Below are positions 27,817-37,249 of a DNA stretch of 64,000 bases, one piece after another. Position 1 is the stretch's first letter; the number at the start of each line of letters is the position of its first letter. The DNA lies in contig JACHMT010000005.1 in NCBI GenBank assembly GCA_014208095.1, positions 310,001 to 374,000 on the forward strand. Reading direction: 5' to 3'. Source of the stretch: Actinospineispora eucalypti (lineage in GTDB: Bacteria; Actinomycetota; Actinomycetes; Mycobacteriales; Pseudonocardiaceae). The notes below the pieces were generated by a model. The model saw only the letters and a list, made by a program, of their open reading frames with translations, ran no database searches and was not told the origin of the DNA. Made by a program: the position numbers and the translations under genes.

Positions 27817-28141
27817 GGGTTCGAAGATCGGCTTGGACGGCGCGGCTGGGTGGTCTTCCGCCGCTCGGACGCGGCCCGTTGCGTTGGATTCGAGGTTCGG
27901 TCACGGAGCGTTGTTGGCTGTGGGTCGAGTGGCGGGTCGCGGTCGTTCCACCTTGGCGAGAACCGTGGGGTGATCGTCGTCTCTGGCGGTCTAGCCTCGA
28001 TATTCGACGCCAAACCGCCACCAACGGCGATCATGCCGTCCTGGGCCTCCGTCACCGTACGTAGTCATCGCCGAACGCTACAGGCCGCACCCGAGCGGCG
28101 GTAGACCGCGCAGCCGCGCCGTCCGAGCCGTTCTTTGAACC
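27817..28141. repeat. MITE-like element with long terminal inverted repeats (copy B)
   Basis: Left end 27817-27842 (GGTTCGAAGATCGGCTTGG then ACGGCG) is matched in inverted orientation by 28117-28141, and the inverted similarity continues inward for about 65 bp (CGGCTG, GGTCT, CCGCCGCTCGG, GCGGCC on both arms). The 63-bp palindromic core lies near the middle at 27971-28033. The element occupies most of the gap between the small basic protein gene (+) and the OsmC gene (-), which converge. No coding sequence or transposase is credible inside. Confidence 0.72.
27971..28033. repeat. 63-bp nested palindrome core, copy 1 (inside element B)
   Basis: Outer arms TGATCG/CGATCA (positions 1-6 and 58-63), inner arms TGGCGGT/ACCGCCA (14-20 and 44-50) and the centre CGATATTCG (28-36) are symmetric. 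The same three blocks sit at the same offsets in the copies at 45784 and 53101. By hand count this copy shares 52 of 63 bases with the 53101 copy and 47 of 63 with the 45784 copy. Confidence 0.8.
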
Positions 28142-28205
28142 GGCACCGAGTCCTCACAGGCGCGCACTCCGCGGAACCCAGGGGCCGCACCTGTACGAAT
28201 ACGTG

Positions 28206-28679
28206 CTAGCCGGCGACCTTGGTGGTGGGGGCGTGGCGGACCGGGAAGTTCACCGATCGGGCGATGAAGCACAGCTCGTGCGCCCGCCGGTGCAGCTCCT
28301 CGATGCCCTCGGTCATGCCCTCCTCGGCCACGGTGGCCTCCGGGCGCAGCACGACCTCGGTGAACGCGCCGCCGCCGTCGGGCGCCTCGGCCATGGTTCC
28401 CTCGGGCCGGTCCGTGTACTCGGTGACCACCACGCCGGAGGTCGCGGCCAGGTGCAGGAACCACAGCATGTGGCACTGGGAGAGCGCGGCGACCAGAAGT
28501 TCCTCCGGGTTGTACCGCTCGGGGTCGCCCCGGAACGAGGGGTCGGAGGAACCGGGGAGCACCGGCTTCCCCGGCCCCGAGACCTCGTGCTCGCGGCCGA
28601 AGTCCCGGTAGCCGGAGGTGCCGGTGCCCCGGTTGCCCGTCCAGGTGACCTGGAGGGCGTAGTGGTGGGTGCGCGCCAT
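28206..28679 (-). CDS. OsmC/Ohr-family protein
   Basis: The product is 157 residues. The two redox cysteines of the OsmC family are in AALSQCHMLWFLHLAA and RRAHELCFIARSVNFPV, with the conserved PEELLVAALSQC context. Such proteins reduce organic peroxides with help from lipoylated or thiol partners. It lies just downstream of dps on the same strand (20 bp), so the two may form a peroxide-stress unit controlled by the operator at 29158-29197. Confidence 0.9.
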   Translation of the reverse strand: MARTHHYALQVTWTGNRGTGTSGYRDFGREHEVSGPGKPVLPGSSDPSFRGDPERYNPEELLVAALSQCHMLWFLHLAATSGVVVTEYTDRPEGTMAEAPDGGGAFTEVVLRPEATVAEEGMTEGIEELHRRAHELCFIARSVNFPVRHAPTTKVAG

Positions 28680-28699
28680 GTCTGGAGACGCTACGGGAG

Positions 28700-29140
28700 T
28701 CAGCCCAGTTGCGCGCGGAACATCCAGGCCCGCTTCTCCAGGCCGCCCAGGACGCCGATCAGCAGGTCCTGGCTGACGGCGTCGAGCTCGCCGAGCCGGT
28801 CCACCCGGCGGCGCAGCCGCTCGTTGACGGTGTCCAGCGCGTCCACCACCAGCGCGACCACCCGCCCGTCCGGGACCCGGCCGTCCGGCACGTCGCGCAG
28901 CGGGCTCTCCTTGGCCACCGTGCCCACCCGGCCGTCCGGCGGGAAGCCGATGGTCACCGCGCGCTCGGCCACCTCGTCGGCGGCGGCGCGGACCTCGCCG
29001 GTCAGGCCGTCCAGCTGCTCGTGCAGGGAGAGGAAGTGCGGGCCGACCAGGTTCCAGTGCAGCTGCTTGGCCTGCGCCGCCAGGTCGGTCAGCTCGACCA
29101 GGGTGTCCTGCAGGTCAGTGCCTACGCGTTCGACGTTCAC
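28700..29140 (-). CDS. dps: Dps-like ferritin-family protein
   Basis: The product is 146 residues. The Dps ferroxidase pattern is seen in AKQLHWNLVGPHFLSLHEQL followed by a four-helix bundle. Length is slightly short but in range. Dps binds iron and shields DNA from peroxide. GTG 29140 follows GAGGAGGCAGTT, a strong site. Upstream lie two copies of a 13-bp palindrome that look like the operator of a peroxide or iron sensor. OsmC follows downstream. Confidence 0.9.
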   Translation of the reverse strand: MNVERVGTDLQDTLVELTDLAAQAKQLHWNLVGPHFLSLHEQLDGLTGEVRAAADEVAERAVTIGFPPDGRVGTVAKESPLRDVPDGRVPDGRVVALVVDALDTVNERLRRRVDRLGELDAVSQDLLIGVLGGLEKRAWMFRAQLG

Positions 29141-29157
29141 AACTGCCTCCTCTTATT

Positions 29158-29197
29158 TGGACTAAGTCCAGTTTAGGAGTTTTCTGGACTAAGTCCA
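29158..29197 (-). promoter_or_regulatory. Twin palindromic operator upstream of dps
   Basis: TGGACTAAGTCCA occurs twice, at 29158-29170 and 29185-29197, 27 bp apart. The second is embedded in a 17-bp perfect palindrome (29183-29199). The first lies 18 bp before the dps GTG. Two dimer sites so spaced suggest cooperative repression, most likely by a Fur/PerR-type or similar stress sensor; the protein is not encoded next to it. Confidence 0.6.
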
Positions 29198-29221
29198 GAG
29201 AAGGCGGGTGTGATCTGGCCG

Positions 29222-30754
29222 TCAGCCGTTCTCCGCGATGTCGGTGAGCAGGGCGGCGAGCGTGCGCACCGGCACTCCGGTGCCGCCCTTCGGGGTGTAG
29301 CCCCACGGCCCGCCGGAGTTGAACGAAGGCCCGGCGATGTCGATGTGCGCCCAGGTCAGGCCGTCGGCGACGAACTCGCGCAGGAAGATCCCGGCGGCCA
29401 GCATGCCGCCCCAGCGGTGGTTGGTCACGTTGGCCAGGTCGGCCAGGCGGGAGTCCAGGTCGCCGCGCAGCTCCTCGGGGAACGGCATCGGCCAGCCGCC
29501 CTCGCCGGAGGCCTGCGCGTGCCCGGCCACCCGGTCGCGGAAGTCGTCGCTGCCCATCACGCCGGCCGTCCGGGTGCCCAGCGAGACCATCTGCGCCCCG
29601 GTCAGCGTGGACGTCTCGATCAGGTAGTCGGGGGCGTCCTCGGCGGCCCGCACGATCGCGTCGGCCAGGATCAGCCGGCCCTCGGCGTCGGTGTTCAGCA
29701 CCTCCACCGTCTTGCCGCCGTACATGGTCAACACGTCGCCGGGCCGGTAGGAGGTGCCCGACGGCATGTTCTCCACCATCGGCACGGTGGCGGTGAGCTC
29801 GATCGGCAGCTTCAGCCGGGCGGCCAGTGCGGCGGTGGCGACCACGGCGGCGGCGCCGGACATGTCCGAGGTCATGTGGTCCATGTTGGCCGCCGGCTTG
29901 ATCGAGATGCCGCCGGTGTCGAACGTGACGCCCTTGCCGACCAGCGCGACCTTGGCCCTCGGCGCGGTCCCCGGTGCATCCCCGCCGGACCAGCGCAGCC
30001 GGACCAGCCGGGGCGGCCGGGAGGAGCCGCCGCCGACGCCGAGCACGCCGCCGTAGCCGGCCTCGGCCAGCGCCCGCTCGTCCAGCACCTCCACCTCGAG
30101 GCCGGCCTCGGCGCCGATCTCGGCGGCCCGCTCGGCGAAGCTGCCCGGGAACAGGTCGTTGGGCGGGGTGTTGATCAGGTTGCGCGCGGTGCGCACCGCG
30201 TCCGCGACGGCCAGCGCCCGGTCCAGCACGGGACGGGCCTGGGCTTCGTCCCGTACCAGCAGGTCCACCCGCCCGACCGGGGTCTTGCCCGCGCCGTTGC
30301 TCTTGTACTCGGTGAACGCGTAGGCGCCGAGCGAGCTGCCCTCGGCGGCGGCCGCCAGCTCCAGCCGGGAGAGCGTGCTGGTGAGGCGGTCGGTGCCGGC
30401 CAGCGCCCGCGCCGCCGCGCCGGAGGCGCGGCGGACCTGCTCGGCCACGTCCAGCTTGATGCCCCCGGTGGCCGCCTTCGGGTCCGGCGTGGCGCCCAGG
30501 CCCACCGCGACCAGCAGCGGGGCGGTCACGCTGCCCCGGGCCGGCAGCTTGGTGACCTCGTCGGCCTTGCCGGTGGCCCCGGTCAGCCGGAGCAGCTCGA
30601 GCAGCTCCGGCTCGCCCCCGAACGCCTCCGCCACGTCCTCCGCGCCGCCGGCCAGCGCCGGCCCGTCCTCGCCGGTGCGCAGCGCGATGAGGAGCGCGTC
30701 GGCTTCGGCAGTCACCGCGGACCCGGTGCTGAGGCTGAACTCGGGGATGCTCAC
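29222..30754 (-). CDS. pepA: Leucyl aminopeptidase (M17)
   Basis: The product is 510 residues. The M17 signature [14 protein letters not shown] is intact, as are [20 protein letters not shown] and [14 protein letters not shown] with the metal-binding residues. It removes N-terminal residues from peptides in the cytoplasm using two metal ions. GTG 30754 follows AAGGAGAG. M. tuberculosis has the homologue (Rv2213, pepB) close to the E2 gene, in keeping with the local synteny. Confidence 0.95.
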   Translation of the reverse strand: MSIPEFSLSTGSAVTAEADALLIALRTGEDGPALAGGAEDVAEAFGGEPELLELLRLTGATGKADEVTKLPARGSVTAPLLVAVGLGATPDPKAATGGIKLDVAEQVRRASGAAARALAGTDRLTSTLSRLELAAAAEGSSLGAYAFTEYKSNGAGKTPVGRVDLLVRDEAQARPVLDRALAVADAVRTARNLINTPPNDLFPGSFAERAAEIGAEAGLEVEVLDERALAEAGYGGVLGVGGGSSRPPRLVRLRWSGGDAPGTAPRAKVALVGKGVTFDTGGISIKPAANMDHMTSDMSGAAAVVATAALAARLKLPIELTATVPMVENMPSGTSYRPGDVLTMYGGKTVEVLNTDAEGRLILADAIVRAAEDAPDYLIETSTLTGAQMVSLGTRTAGVMGSDDFRDRVAGHAQASGEGGWPMPFPEELRGDLDSRLADLANVTNHRWGGMLAAGIFLREFVADGLTWAHIDIAGPSFNSGGPWGYTPKGGTGVPVRTLAALLTDIAENG

Positions 30755-30863
30755 GACTCTCCTTGCGATAGGCGGCATCGATCTGGCTGATCGAATCCGG
30801 TTCGAAATGCTAATGACACCCAGGTGCGTCCGAACGGGCGATCCCTGGTGCAAGGCTAGGCGG

Positions 30864-32177
30864 GTGGACCACGGACTGGCTCGGCGGCTCGGAACGGCCG
30901 ATGCCACCGTGCTCGGTCTGGCCGCGATGCTCGGTACCGGGGTGTTCACCGTGTTCGCGCCGGCGGCGGCCTACGCCGGCCAGTGGCTGCTGCTCGCCGT
31001 GGCGCTCGCCGGCCTGGTCGCGGCGTGCAACGCGTTCTCCACGGCCGACCTGGCTGCCCGCTACCCGGAGTCCGGCGGCGGCTACGTCTACGGCCGGGAG
31101 CTGCTGGCGCCGTGGGCCGGCCGCCTGGCCGGGGTGGCCTTCCTGGTCGGCAAGACCGGCTCGGCGGCCGCCGCCGGCCTGGTCTTCGGCAGCTACGTGT
31201 TGCCGGCCCACAGCCTGTGCGCGGCGATCCCGACGATCCTGGTGATCGCCGGGCTGAACGCGTTGGGCGTGCGGTGGACCGTGCGCGGCGCGTGGGCGCT
31301 GGTGCCCGCCGTGCTCGGCATCCTCGCGGTGGTGGTGCTGGTCGGGCTGATCTGGCGGGTGCCGGCGGACTGGGCAGTGCCCGGGGTCCCGACCGACACC
31401 GCCGGCACGGTCGACATCACCCCGGCGGGCGCCGTCGCCGCCCCGGTGACGCCGCTCGGCGTGGTCACCGCAGCCGGCCTGGTGTTCTTCGCCTTCGCCG
31501 GCTACGCGCGCATCGCCACCCTCGGCGAGGAGGTGCGCGACCCGGCGCACACCATCCGGCGGGCCATCCCGCTCGCGCTGGGCATCGCGCTGGTCGCCTA
31601 CCTGGCCGTGGGCGGGGCGGTGCTGCACGCCCTGGGGGTGACCCGGCTGGCCGGTGAGGCGGCGCCCCTGGCGGCCGCCGTGGCCGGCACCGAGGAGCCG
31701 GCGCTCGGGGCGATGGTGCGGCTGGGCGCGGCGGCGGCAACCGTGTCCGTCCTGCTTTCCGTGCTGGTCGGGGTGAGCCGCACCCAGCTGGCCATGGCCC
31801 GGCGGGGTGACCTGCCCGGCTGTCTCGCCGCCGTCAGCCGGCGGGGCACTCCTTGGCGGGCCGACCTGGTCGGCGCCCTGGTGGCGGTGGTGATCGCGCT
31901 GTTCACCAACCCGGCCTCGGCGGTGGCGCTCTCCGCGTGCAGCGTGCTCGTCTACTACGGGGTGATCAACGTGGCCGCGCTGCGCCTGCCGGCCGCCGAC
32001 CGGCGCTGGCCCGTGTGGAGCTCGGTGCTCGGCCTGACGCTCTGTTTCGGGCTGGCCGCGTTGCTGCCCTGGCCGGTGGTGGTGGTCACCGCACTGGCCC
32101 TGCTGCTCGGTGTGCTGCTCAGCACGCTGCTGGCCCGGCGCGGCGGGCGGATGCCTTCGGGCACCGCGTCCGGCTGA
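30864..32177 (+). CDS. APC family amino acid permease
   Basis: The product is 437 residues with about 12 membrane segments. APC features include the glycine-rich first helix [36 protein letters not shown] and [20 protein letters not shown]. It likely imports an amino acid or amine; the substrate is not evident. GTG 30864 was chosen for fit to the N-terminus. It is divergent from pepA with 109 bp between. The stop is immediately adjacent to the stop of the convergent TPR gene. Confidence 0.88.
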   Translation: MDHGLARRLGTADATVLGLAAMLGTGVFTVFAPAAAYAGQWLLLAVALAGLVAACNAFSTADLAARYPESGGGYVYGRELLAPWAGRLAGVAFLVGKTGSAAAAGLVFGSYVLPAHSLCAAIPTILVIAGLNALGVRWTVRGAWALVPAVLGILAVVVLVGLIWRVPADWAVPGVPTDTAGTVDITPAGAVAAPVTPLGVVTAAGLVFFAFAGYARIATLGEEVRDPAHTIRRAIPLALGIALVAYLAVGGAVLHALGVTRLAGEAAPLAAAVAGTEEPALGAMVRLGAAAATVSVLLSVLVGVSRTQLAMARRGDLPGCLAAVSRRGTPWRADLVGALVAVVIALFTNPASAVALSACSVLVYYGVINVAALRLPAADRRWPVWSSVLGLTLCFGLAALLPWPVVVVTALALLLGVLLSTLLARRGGRMPSGTASG

Positions 32178-33278
32178 TCAGTCCAGCTCTTCGAGGGCCC
32201 GGCGCACCAGGCCGGCGGTGCGGTACGAGGCGTGCAGGTCGCCGCTGAACGCCTGCGGGCAGCCCGCGGTCAGCTCTTCGAGCAGCAGCACCGCCTCCTC
32301 GGCGGCGGCCAGGGCCTCGGCCAGCTCGTGCTGGCAGGCCACCCGCACGCGGGCGAACGCACAGAGCGCCCTGGCCAGGTCGTGCCGGTGCCCCTTCGGG
32401 TCGGCCGGCACCAGGCAGCGGTACAGGTAGACCGCCTCCTGGGTGGCGGCGAGCGCGGTGTCCAGCCGCCCGACCTGCGCGCTGGCCAGGCCCAGGTTGT
32501 GCAGCGCGCGGGCCAGCATGGACTCGTAGACCACGGGCGCGATCGCCGCCAGCTGGCGGAAGATGGCCACGGTCTCCTCGGCCAGCTCGCAGGCCTGGCC
32601 GAGCCGGCCCCGCTCCGCGCACACCACGCCCAGGTTGCTCACCGAGGCGGCCAGGCAGTGCGCGAACCCGGTCGGGTCCTGCCGGGCGAGCAGCCGGTAG
32701 AGCGGGTTGCGGGCGTGCAGCCGGCGCAGGATGCGCACGGACTCCTCGGCCGCGTCGCCGGCCGCCAGGTGGTCGCCCAGCTCGGAGCGCACCACCCCGA
32801 GGTTGGTCAGTGCCACGGCGAGCCCGACGGAGAGCCGGATCCGGTGCATGGCGCGCAGCCGGCCGGCCGAGGCCAGCATCTGGCGGTACAGCTCGACCGC
32901 CTCGGCGAGCGCCTCGGCCGACGCCGCCGTCTCGCCCCGCCGGGACGCCCACAGGCCCCACGCGGACCGCGCGTGCGCCAGCTCCGGCCGGAACCGCTCA
33001 GGGCTCGTCTCGGCCAGCCGCCGGTAGACCCGGACCACCCCTTCGACCGTCCGGCACGCGTCGGCCAGGCGCCCGGCGCGGGCCTGCTCCATGGCCAGCG
33101 TCTGCTTCAGGCGGGCGGCCCGGGCCAGGTCGGCGGCCGAGCCGGCCCACTCGTCGGGCGGCGCCCCGCCGTCGGAGCCGTCACCGGCCCGGCCGAGGTC
33201 GCGGTTGAGCGCGGCAAGACCGACGGTGAACCGCCGACCCGCTCGCACTTCCAGCACGCTCGCGCACCTGCCCCTCAT
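32178..33278 (-). CDS. Tetratricopeptide-like repeat protein
   Basis: The product is about 366 residues, made of at least six helical repeats of the TPR type with pairs such as LGVVCAERGRLGQACELAEE and LGLASAQVGRLDTALAATQE. No enzymatic domain, signal peptide or helix-turn-helix is visible. Similar actinobacterial proteins are C-terminal parts of regulators, but here the protein stands alone. The start is uncertain between ATG 33278 and TTG 33296. Confidence 0.75.
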   Translation of the reverse strand: MRGRCASVLEVRAGRRFTVGLAALNRDLGRAGDGSDGGAPPDEWAGSAADLARAARLKQTLAMEQARAGRLADACRTVEGVVRVYRRLAETSPERFRPELAHARSAWGLWASRRGETAASAEALAEAVELYRQMLASAGRLRAMHRIRLSVGLAVALTNLGVVRSELGDHLAAGDAAEESVRILRRLHARNPLYRLLARQDPTGFAHCLAASVSNLGVVCAERGRLGQACELAEETVAIFRQLAAIAPVVYESMLARALHNLGLASAQVGRLDTALAATQEAVYLYRCLVPADPKGHRHDLARALCAFARVRVACQHELAEALAAAEEAVLLLEELTAGCPQAFSGDLHASYRTAGLVRRALEELD

Positions 33279-33447
33279 ACCAAAGTCGGTTGACAAGCCA
33301 TTGTCCGTTATAGGCCCGTGACTCGCACAGGTCCATGGTGTCGAACTTCATCCCCCGGATGGGCGCAACCCGGTAGCGGGGGGTGGTCGGTGTCCAAGAA
33401 GTGGGAGGTCCAACCATCGGACTTGCAATCCGAGCTACCGTTCTCTC

Positions 33448-34551
33448 ATGAGCAGCGTGTCCTTCACCCACATCCCGAACCCCTCGCCGGCGAGCGAGGA
33501 GCGCCGCGCGGAGATTCTGGCCGACCCGGGGTTCGGTCGGTACTTCACCGACCACATGGTGACCATTCGCTGGACCGGGGACCGGGGTTGGCACGACGCG
33601 CAGGTAGCGCCGTACGGGCCGCTCTCCCTGGATCCGGCCGCGATGGTGCTGCACTACGGGCAGGAGATCTTCGAAGGGCTCAAGGCGTACCGCCAGCCCG
33701 ACGGCTCGGTCTGCTCGTTCCGGGCCGAGGCCAACGCCGCCCGGTTCCGGGCGTCGGCGACCCGGATGGCCATGCCCCCGCTGCCCGACGAGCTGTTCCT
33801 CTCCTCGCTCACCGAACTGCTGCGGGTGGACGAGGCCTGGGTGCCGGCCGCCGGCGGTGAGGACTCCCTCTACCTGCGCCCCTACATGATCGCCACGGAG
33901 GTCGGGCTGGGCGTCCGGCCGGCCGCCGAGTACCTCTACCTGCTGATCGCCTCGCCGGCCGGGTCCTACTTCGCCAGCGGGGTGAAGCCGGTGGACGTGT
34001 GGCTGGCCACCGACTACACCCGGGCCTCGCCCGGCGGCACCGGGTCGGCCAAGGCCGGCGGCAACTACGCCGCCTCGCTGTTGCCCCAGGCCCAGGCGAC
34101 CAAGCAGGGCTGTGCCCAGGTGGCCTACCTGGACGCCGCCGAGCGCCGCTGGATCGAGGAGATGGGCAGCAACAACCTGTTCTTCGTGTTCGGTTCGGGC
34201 GACCACGTCGAGGTGGTCACCCCCGAGCTGTCCGGCAGCATCCTGGCCGGGGTGACCCGTGACTCGCTGCTGGTGCTGGCCAAGGAACTGGGCTGCCAGG
34301 TCACCGAGCGGCCGGTCTCCGCGCAGGAGTGGCTGGAGGGCGCCGAGGACGGCCGGATCACCGAGGTGTTCGGTTCCGGCACGGCCGTGGTGATCAGCCC
34401 GATCGGCCGGGTCAAGCACCCCGGCGGGGAGGCGCGCATCGGCGACGGCGAACCCGGCCCGGTCACCACCAGGCTGCGCAAGCTGCTCACCGACATCCAG
34501 CGCGGCGCCGCCCCGGATACCCACCACTGGATGTACCGGCTGACCCCCTGA
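33448..34551 (+). CDS. ilvE: Branched-chain amino acid aminotransferase
   Basis: The product is 367 residues, class IV PLP aminotransferase. The PLP lysine is Lys202 in GTGSAKAGGNYAASL, the same number as in well-studied family members. EEMGSNNLFFVF and ITEVFGSGTAVVISPIG complete the signature. It makes leucine, isoleucine and valine from their 2-oxo acids. The order ilvE-cobS-cobT matches M. tuberculosis Rv2210c-Rv2207. The 169-bp region upstream shows no clear attenuator. Confidence 0.96.
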   Translation: MSSVSFTHIPNPSPASEERRAEILADPGFGRYFTDHMVTIRWTGDRGWHDAQVAPYGPLSLDPAAMVLHYGQEIFEGLKAYRQPDGSVCSFRAEANAARFRASATRMAMPPLPDELFLSSLTELLRVDEAWVPAAGGEDSLYLRPYMIATEVGLGVRPAAEYLYLLIASPAGSYFASGVKPVDVWLATDYTRASPGGTGSAKAGGNYAASLLPQAQATKQGCAQVAYLDAAERRWIEEMGSNNLFFVFGSGDHVEVVTPELSGSILAGVTRDSLLVLAKELGCQVTERPVSAQEWLEGAEDGRITEVFGSGTAVVISPIGRVKHPGGEARIGDGEPGPVTTRLRKLLTDIQRGAAPDTHHWMYRLTP

Positions 34552-34557
34552 CCCGGG

Positions 34558-35307
34558 TCAGCCGCTGGCGGCGACGACCAGCACCGCCGTGCCGGCCAAC
34601 TCGGCGGCGGCACCGAGCACGTCCCCGGTGACGCCGCCGAACCGCCGGCGGGTGTGCGCGGACAACGCCACCACCAGGGCGGCGGCGCACAGCACGGCCA
34701 GCGGGCCCTGCCACGGCCGGCCCGGCACGGCGGCGACCGCGAGCACCAGCAGCGCGCCGAACATCGCCGCCGGCACCGGCCACGGCTGCCCGTCGGCGAC
34801 CAGTGCGCCGAGGCCGTCGGGCCGGGCCGCCGGCACGCCCCGCCGGCAGCACCAGGCGAACGCGCACCGGCCGGCGAGCACGGCGAGCAGCACCGCCGGC
34901 CACCGGGCCGGCATGCCGGCCAGCCAAGCCAGCGCCGCCGCCTGCACGCTGATCACGGTCACCAGGCTGACCACGGCGAACGGACCGGCCGAGCCGTCCC
35001 GCATGACGGCCAGCGCGCGTTCCGGCGGGCCGTAGCAGCCCAGCCCGTCGGCGGTGTCGGCCAGCCCGTCCAGGTGCATCCCCCGGGTGGCCAGGGCCAG
35101 CCCGGCCACGGTGAGCAGCCCGGCCACCAACGGCGGCACCCCCAGGCGGGCCAGGCCGTACAGCAGGGCGGCCGCGGCGGCGCCGAGCAGCGCACCGGGC
35201 AGCGGTGCCCAGCGGATCGCGGCGGCGCCCGCCCGGCGGTCCACGGTGTCCGGCCCGCGCACCGGCAGCACGGTCAGCCAGCTCAGCGCCAGCCGGGGCC
35301 CGGTCAC
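34558..35307 (-). CDS. cobS: Adenosylcobinamide-GDP ribazoletransferase (cobalamin synthase)
   Basis: The product is 249 residues, an integral membrane enzyme that joins GDP-cobinamide with alpha-ribazole in the last stage of vitamin B12 assembly. The motif MHLDGLADTADGLGCYG near residue 77 is the CobS signature, and six or so hydrophobic segments follow. It is the last gene of the minus-strand operon cobU-cobT-cobS, starting 3 bp after the cobT stop. Confidence 0.95.
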   Translation of the reverse strand: MTGPRLALSWLTVLPVRGPDTVDRRAGAAAIRWAPLPGALLGAAAAALLYGLARLGVPPLVAGLLTVAGLALATRGMHLDGLADTADGLGCYGPPERALAVMRDGSAGPFAVVSLVTVISVQAAALAWLAGMPARWPAVLLAVLAGRCAFAWCCRRGVPAARPDGLGALVADGQPWPVPAAMFGALLVLAVAAVPGRPWQGPLAVLCAAALVVALSAHTRRRFGGVTGDVLGAAAELAGTAVLVVAASG

Positions 35308-35310
35308 CGG

Positions 35311-36405
35311 TCAGCCGGCCGCGTCGGAGTTGCCCGCCGGACTCGGCTCGTTACGGGCGTCCGCGCCGCTCACCCCGGCCGAGGTGAACGTGGCCATCTC
35401 ACTCAGGATCCGGCCGGCCATCCGCACCACGGGCAGCGCGACCAGCGCACCGGACCCCTCGCCCAGCCGCATCCGCAGGTCCAGCAGCGGCTCCAGGCCC
35501 AGCCGTTCCAGCACCAGGGTGTGCGCCGGCTCCACCGACCGGTGGCTGGCCAGCCACCATGCCTTGGCGCCGGGCGCCAGCTCCTCGGCCACCAGCGCCG
35601 CCGCGCCCACCACCAGGCCGTCCAGCAGCACCGGGGTGCGGCGGACCGCCGCCTGGGCCAGGAAGCCGGCCATCGCGGCGATGTCGGCGCCCCCGGCCGT
35701 GCGCAGCAGCGCCACCGGCTCGCGCAGGTAGGGGCGCGCCCGGCGGAGCGCGTCCCGGATCGCGGTGGCCTTGCGCATCCACACCCGGTCGTCGATGCCG
35801 GTGCCCCGGCCGACCACGGCCACCGGCTCGGCGCCCGTCAGCGCGGCCACCAGCACCGAGGCCGGCGTGGTGTTGCCGATGCCCATGTCGCCGGCGACCA
35901 GCAGGTCGGACCCGTAGTCCACCTCCTCGTCGGCGATGGCCCGCCCGGCGGCCACGGCGGCCTCGGCCTGCTCGGCGGTGAGCGCGTCCTCGGTGTCGAT
36001 CGGGCCGCTGGACCGCCGGATCTTGTGCTTGGTCACCCGGGCGGGCAGCTCGGGGAAGGTGGGGCCGTCCACCGCGAGGTCCACCACGCGCACGGTGGCG
36101 CCGGCCGCGTTGGCCAGCACGTTCACCGCCGCGCCGCCGGCCAGGAAGTTGGCCACCATCTGGCCGGTGACTTCGGGCGGGTAGGCGGAGACGCCCTGGC
36201 GGGCGATGCCGTGGTCGCCGGCGAACACCACCACCCGGGGCCGGCCGAGCGGGCGCGGCGGGCAGGTGCCCTGGCACGCGGCCAGCCAGACGCCGACCTC
36301 CTCCAGCCGGCCCAGCGAGCCGGCCGGCTTGGTCAGCGATGCGTGCCGGACCTCGGCCCGCCGGCCGGCCTGTTCGTCCGGCGGCTCGACTACCGGGAAG
36401 TCCAC
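35311..36405 (-). CDS. cobT: Nicotinate-nucleotide-dimethylbenzimidazole phosphoribosyltransferase
   Basis: The product is 364 residues. It makes alpha-ribazole phosphate for the lower ligand of cobalamin. Family segments are [44 protein letters not shown], and [15 protein letters not shown] with the catalytic Glu. GTG 36405 follows GGAGG and lies 11 bp downstream of the cobU stop. A short extra C-terminal tail ([13 protein letters not shown]) is not part of the core. Confidence 0.95.
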   Translation of the reverse strand: MDFPVVEPPDEQAGRRAEVRHASLTKPAGSLGRLEEVGVWLAACQGTCPPRPLGRPRVVVFAGDHGIARQGVSAYPPEVTGQMVANFLAGGAAVNVLANAAGATVRVVDLAVDGPTFPELPARVTKHKIRRSSGPIDTEDALTAEQAEAAVAAGRAIADEEVDYGSDLLVAGDMGIGNTTPASVLVAALTGAEPVAVVGRGTGIDDRVWMRKATAIRDALRRARPYLREPVALLRTAGGADIAAMAGFLAQAAVRRTPVLLDGLVVGAAALVAEELAPGAKAWWLASHRSVEPAHTLVLERLGLEPLLDLRMRLGEGSGALVALPVVRMAGRILSEMATFTSAGVSGADARNEPSPAGNSDAAG

Positions 36406-36416
36406 CGCGCCTCCGC

Positions 36417-36968
36417 TCAGTTCGGTTCCAGCTGGGGTTTCAGCCGCATGGGCAACCCGGCGACGAGCAACTCCACCTCGTCGCACACCTGCGCCAGGCG
36501 CGCGTTGAGCGCGCCCAGCTCGTCGCGGAAGAGCCTGCCAGAGCGGGTCTCCGGCACCACGCCGAGCCCGACCTCGGCGGACACCAGCACCAGCCGGGCA
36601 GGGCAGTCGCGCACCGCGCCGGCCAGCCGGTCCACCTCGGTGTGCACCGGCTCCAGCGGGCCGCCCCGCCACACGTCCGCGTCGTCCAGCACCCCGGTCA
36701 GCCAGGTGGCGAGGTCGTCCACCAGCACCGGATCGGCGCCGGCGGCCAGCTCGCCGGCCAGGTCGGGGGTTTCCACGGTGCGCCAGGCCGGTGGGCGGCG
36801 GGCGCGGTGCGCGGCGATCCGGTCCGACCACTCCGGATCGGCCGGGTCCACGCGGCCGGTGGCCAGGTAGCGGACCGGCGCGGCCGGGGAGAACAGGCCC
36901 TCCGCGTACGCCGACTTCCCGGACCGCGTGCCGCCCAGGATCAGGGAACGGCGTACCGGGATGGTCAC
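36417..36968 (-). CDS. cobU: Adenosylcobinamide kinase/guanylyltransferase
   Basis: The product is 183 residues. The P-loop GGTRSGKS lies at residues 12-19, followed by [14 protein letters not shown] and [10 protein letters not shown] typical of CobU/CobP. It phosphorylates adenosylcobinamide and adds GMP, feeding CobS. It is the first gene of the operon. Only 23 bp separate it from the divergent gene at 36992, leaving no room for a cobalamin riboswitch. Confidence 0.95.
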   Translation of the reverse strand: MTIPVRRSLILGGTRSGKSAYAEGLFSPAAPVRYLATGRVDPADPEWSDRIAAHRARRPPAWRTVETPDLAGELAAGADPVLVDDLATWLTGVLDDADVWRGGPLEPVHTEVDRLAGAVRDCPARLVLVSAEVGLGVVPETRSGRLFRDELGALNARLAQVCDEVELLVAGLPMRLKPQLEPN

Positions 36969-36991
36969 AGCGGCACGCTACCTTCCTGGTC

Positions 36992-37192
36992 GTGGCATAC
37001 CGCTGGCGATACCTGGACGACTCCGGCAACGAGACCTCCGGCCCGGAGCTGACCTTCGACGGACAGGCCGAGGCCGAAGCCTGGTTCACCGACACCTGGC
37101 CGGAACTGCTCGACTCGGGGATAACCTCGGTCACCCTGCTGGACGGCGACGCCGAGATCTACGGCCCGATGAGCCTGCACGGCGCCGGCTAG
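36992..37192 (+). CDS. Small conserved acidic protein
   Basis: The product is 66 residues and acidic: [20 protein letters not shown], then [16 protein letters not shown] and ends [11 protein letters not shown]. The pattern is familiar as a short conserved actinobacterial protein of unknown role, usually beside cobU. GTG 36992 is the only good start. It is divergent from cobU. Confidence 0.72.
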   Translation: MAYRWRYLDDSGNETSGPELTFDGQAEAEAWFTDTWPELLDSGITSVTLLDGDAEIYGPMSLHGAG

Positions 37193-37249
37193 CGCGGCAC
37201 GCGCTCGTCGAGCGCGCGCCCAGTTTGGCGCGCCGCGGGGAATACCAGC

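Noticed and set aside
27786-28104. Open frames of 84-89 codons on both strands through repeat element B
   Set aside because: They follow from the palindrome and lack ribosome sites; the shared peptide stops at the repeat edge.
36969-36991. Cobalamin riboswitch before cobU
   Set aside because: Only 23 bp separate cobU from the divergent gene and no B12-box-like sequence is seen.
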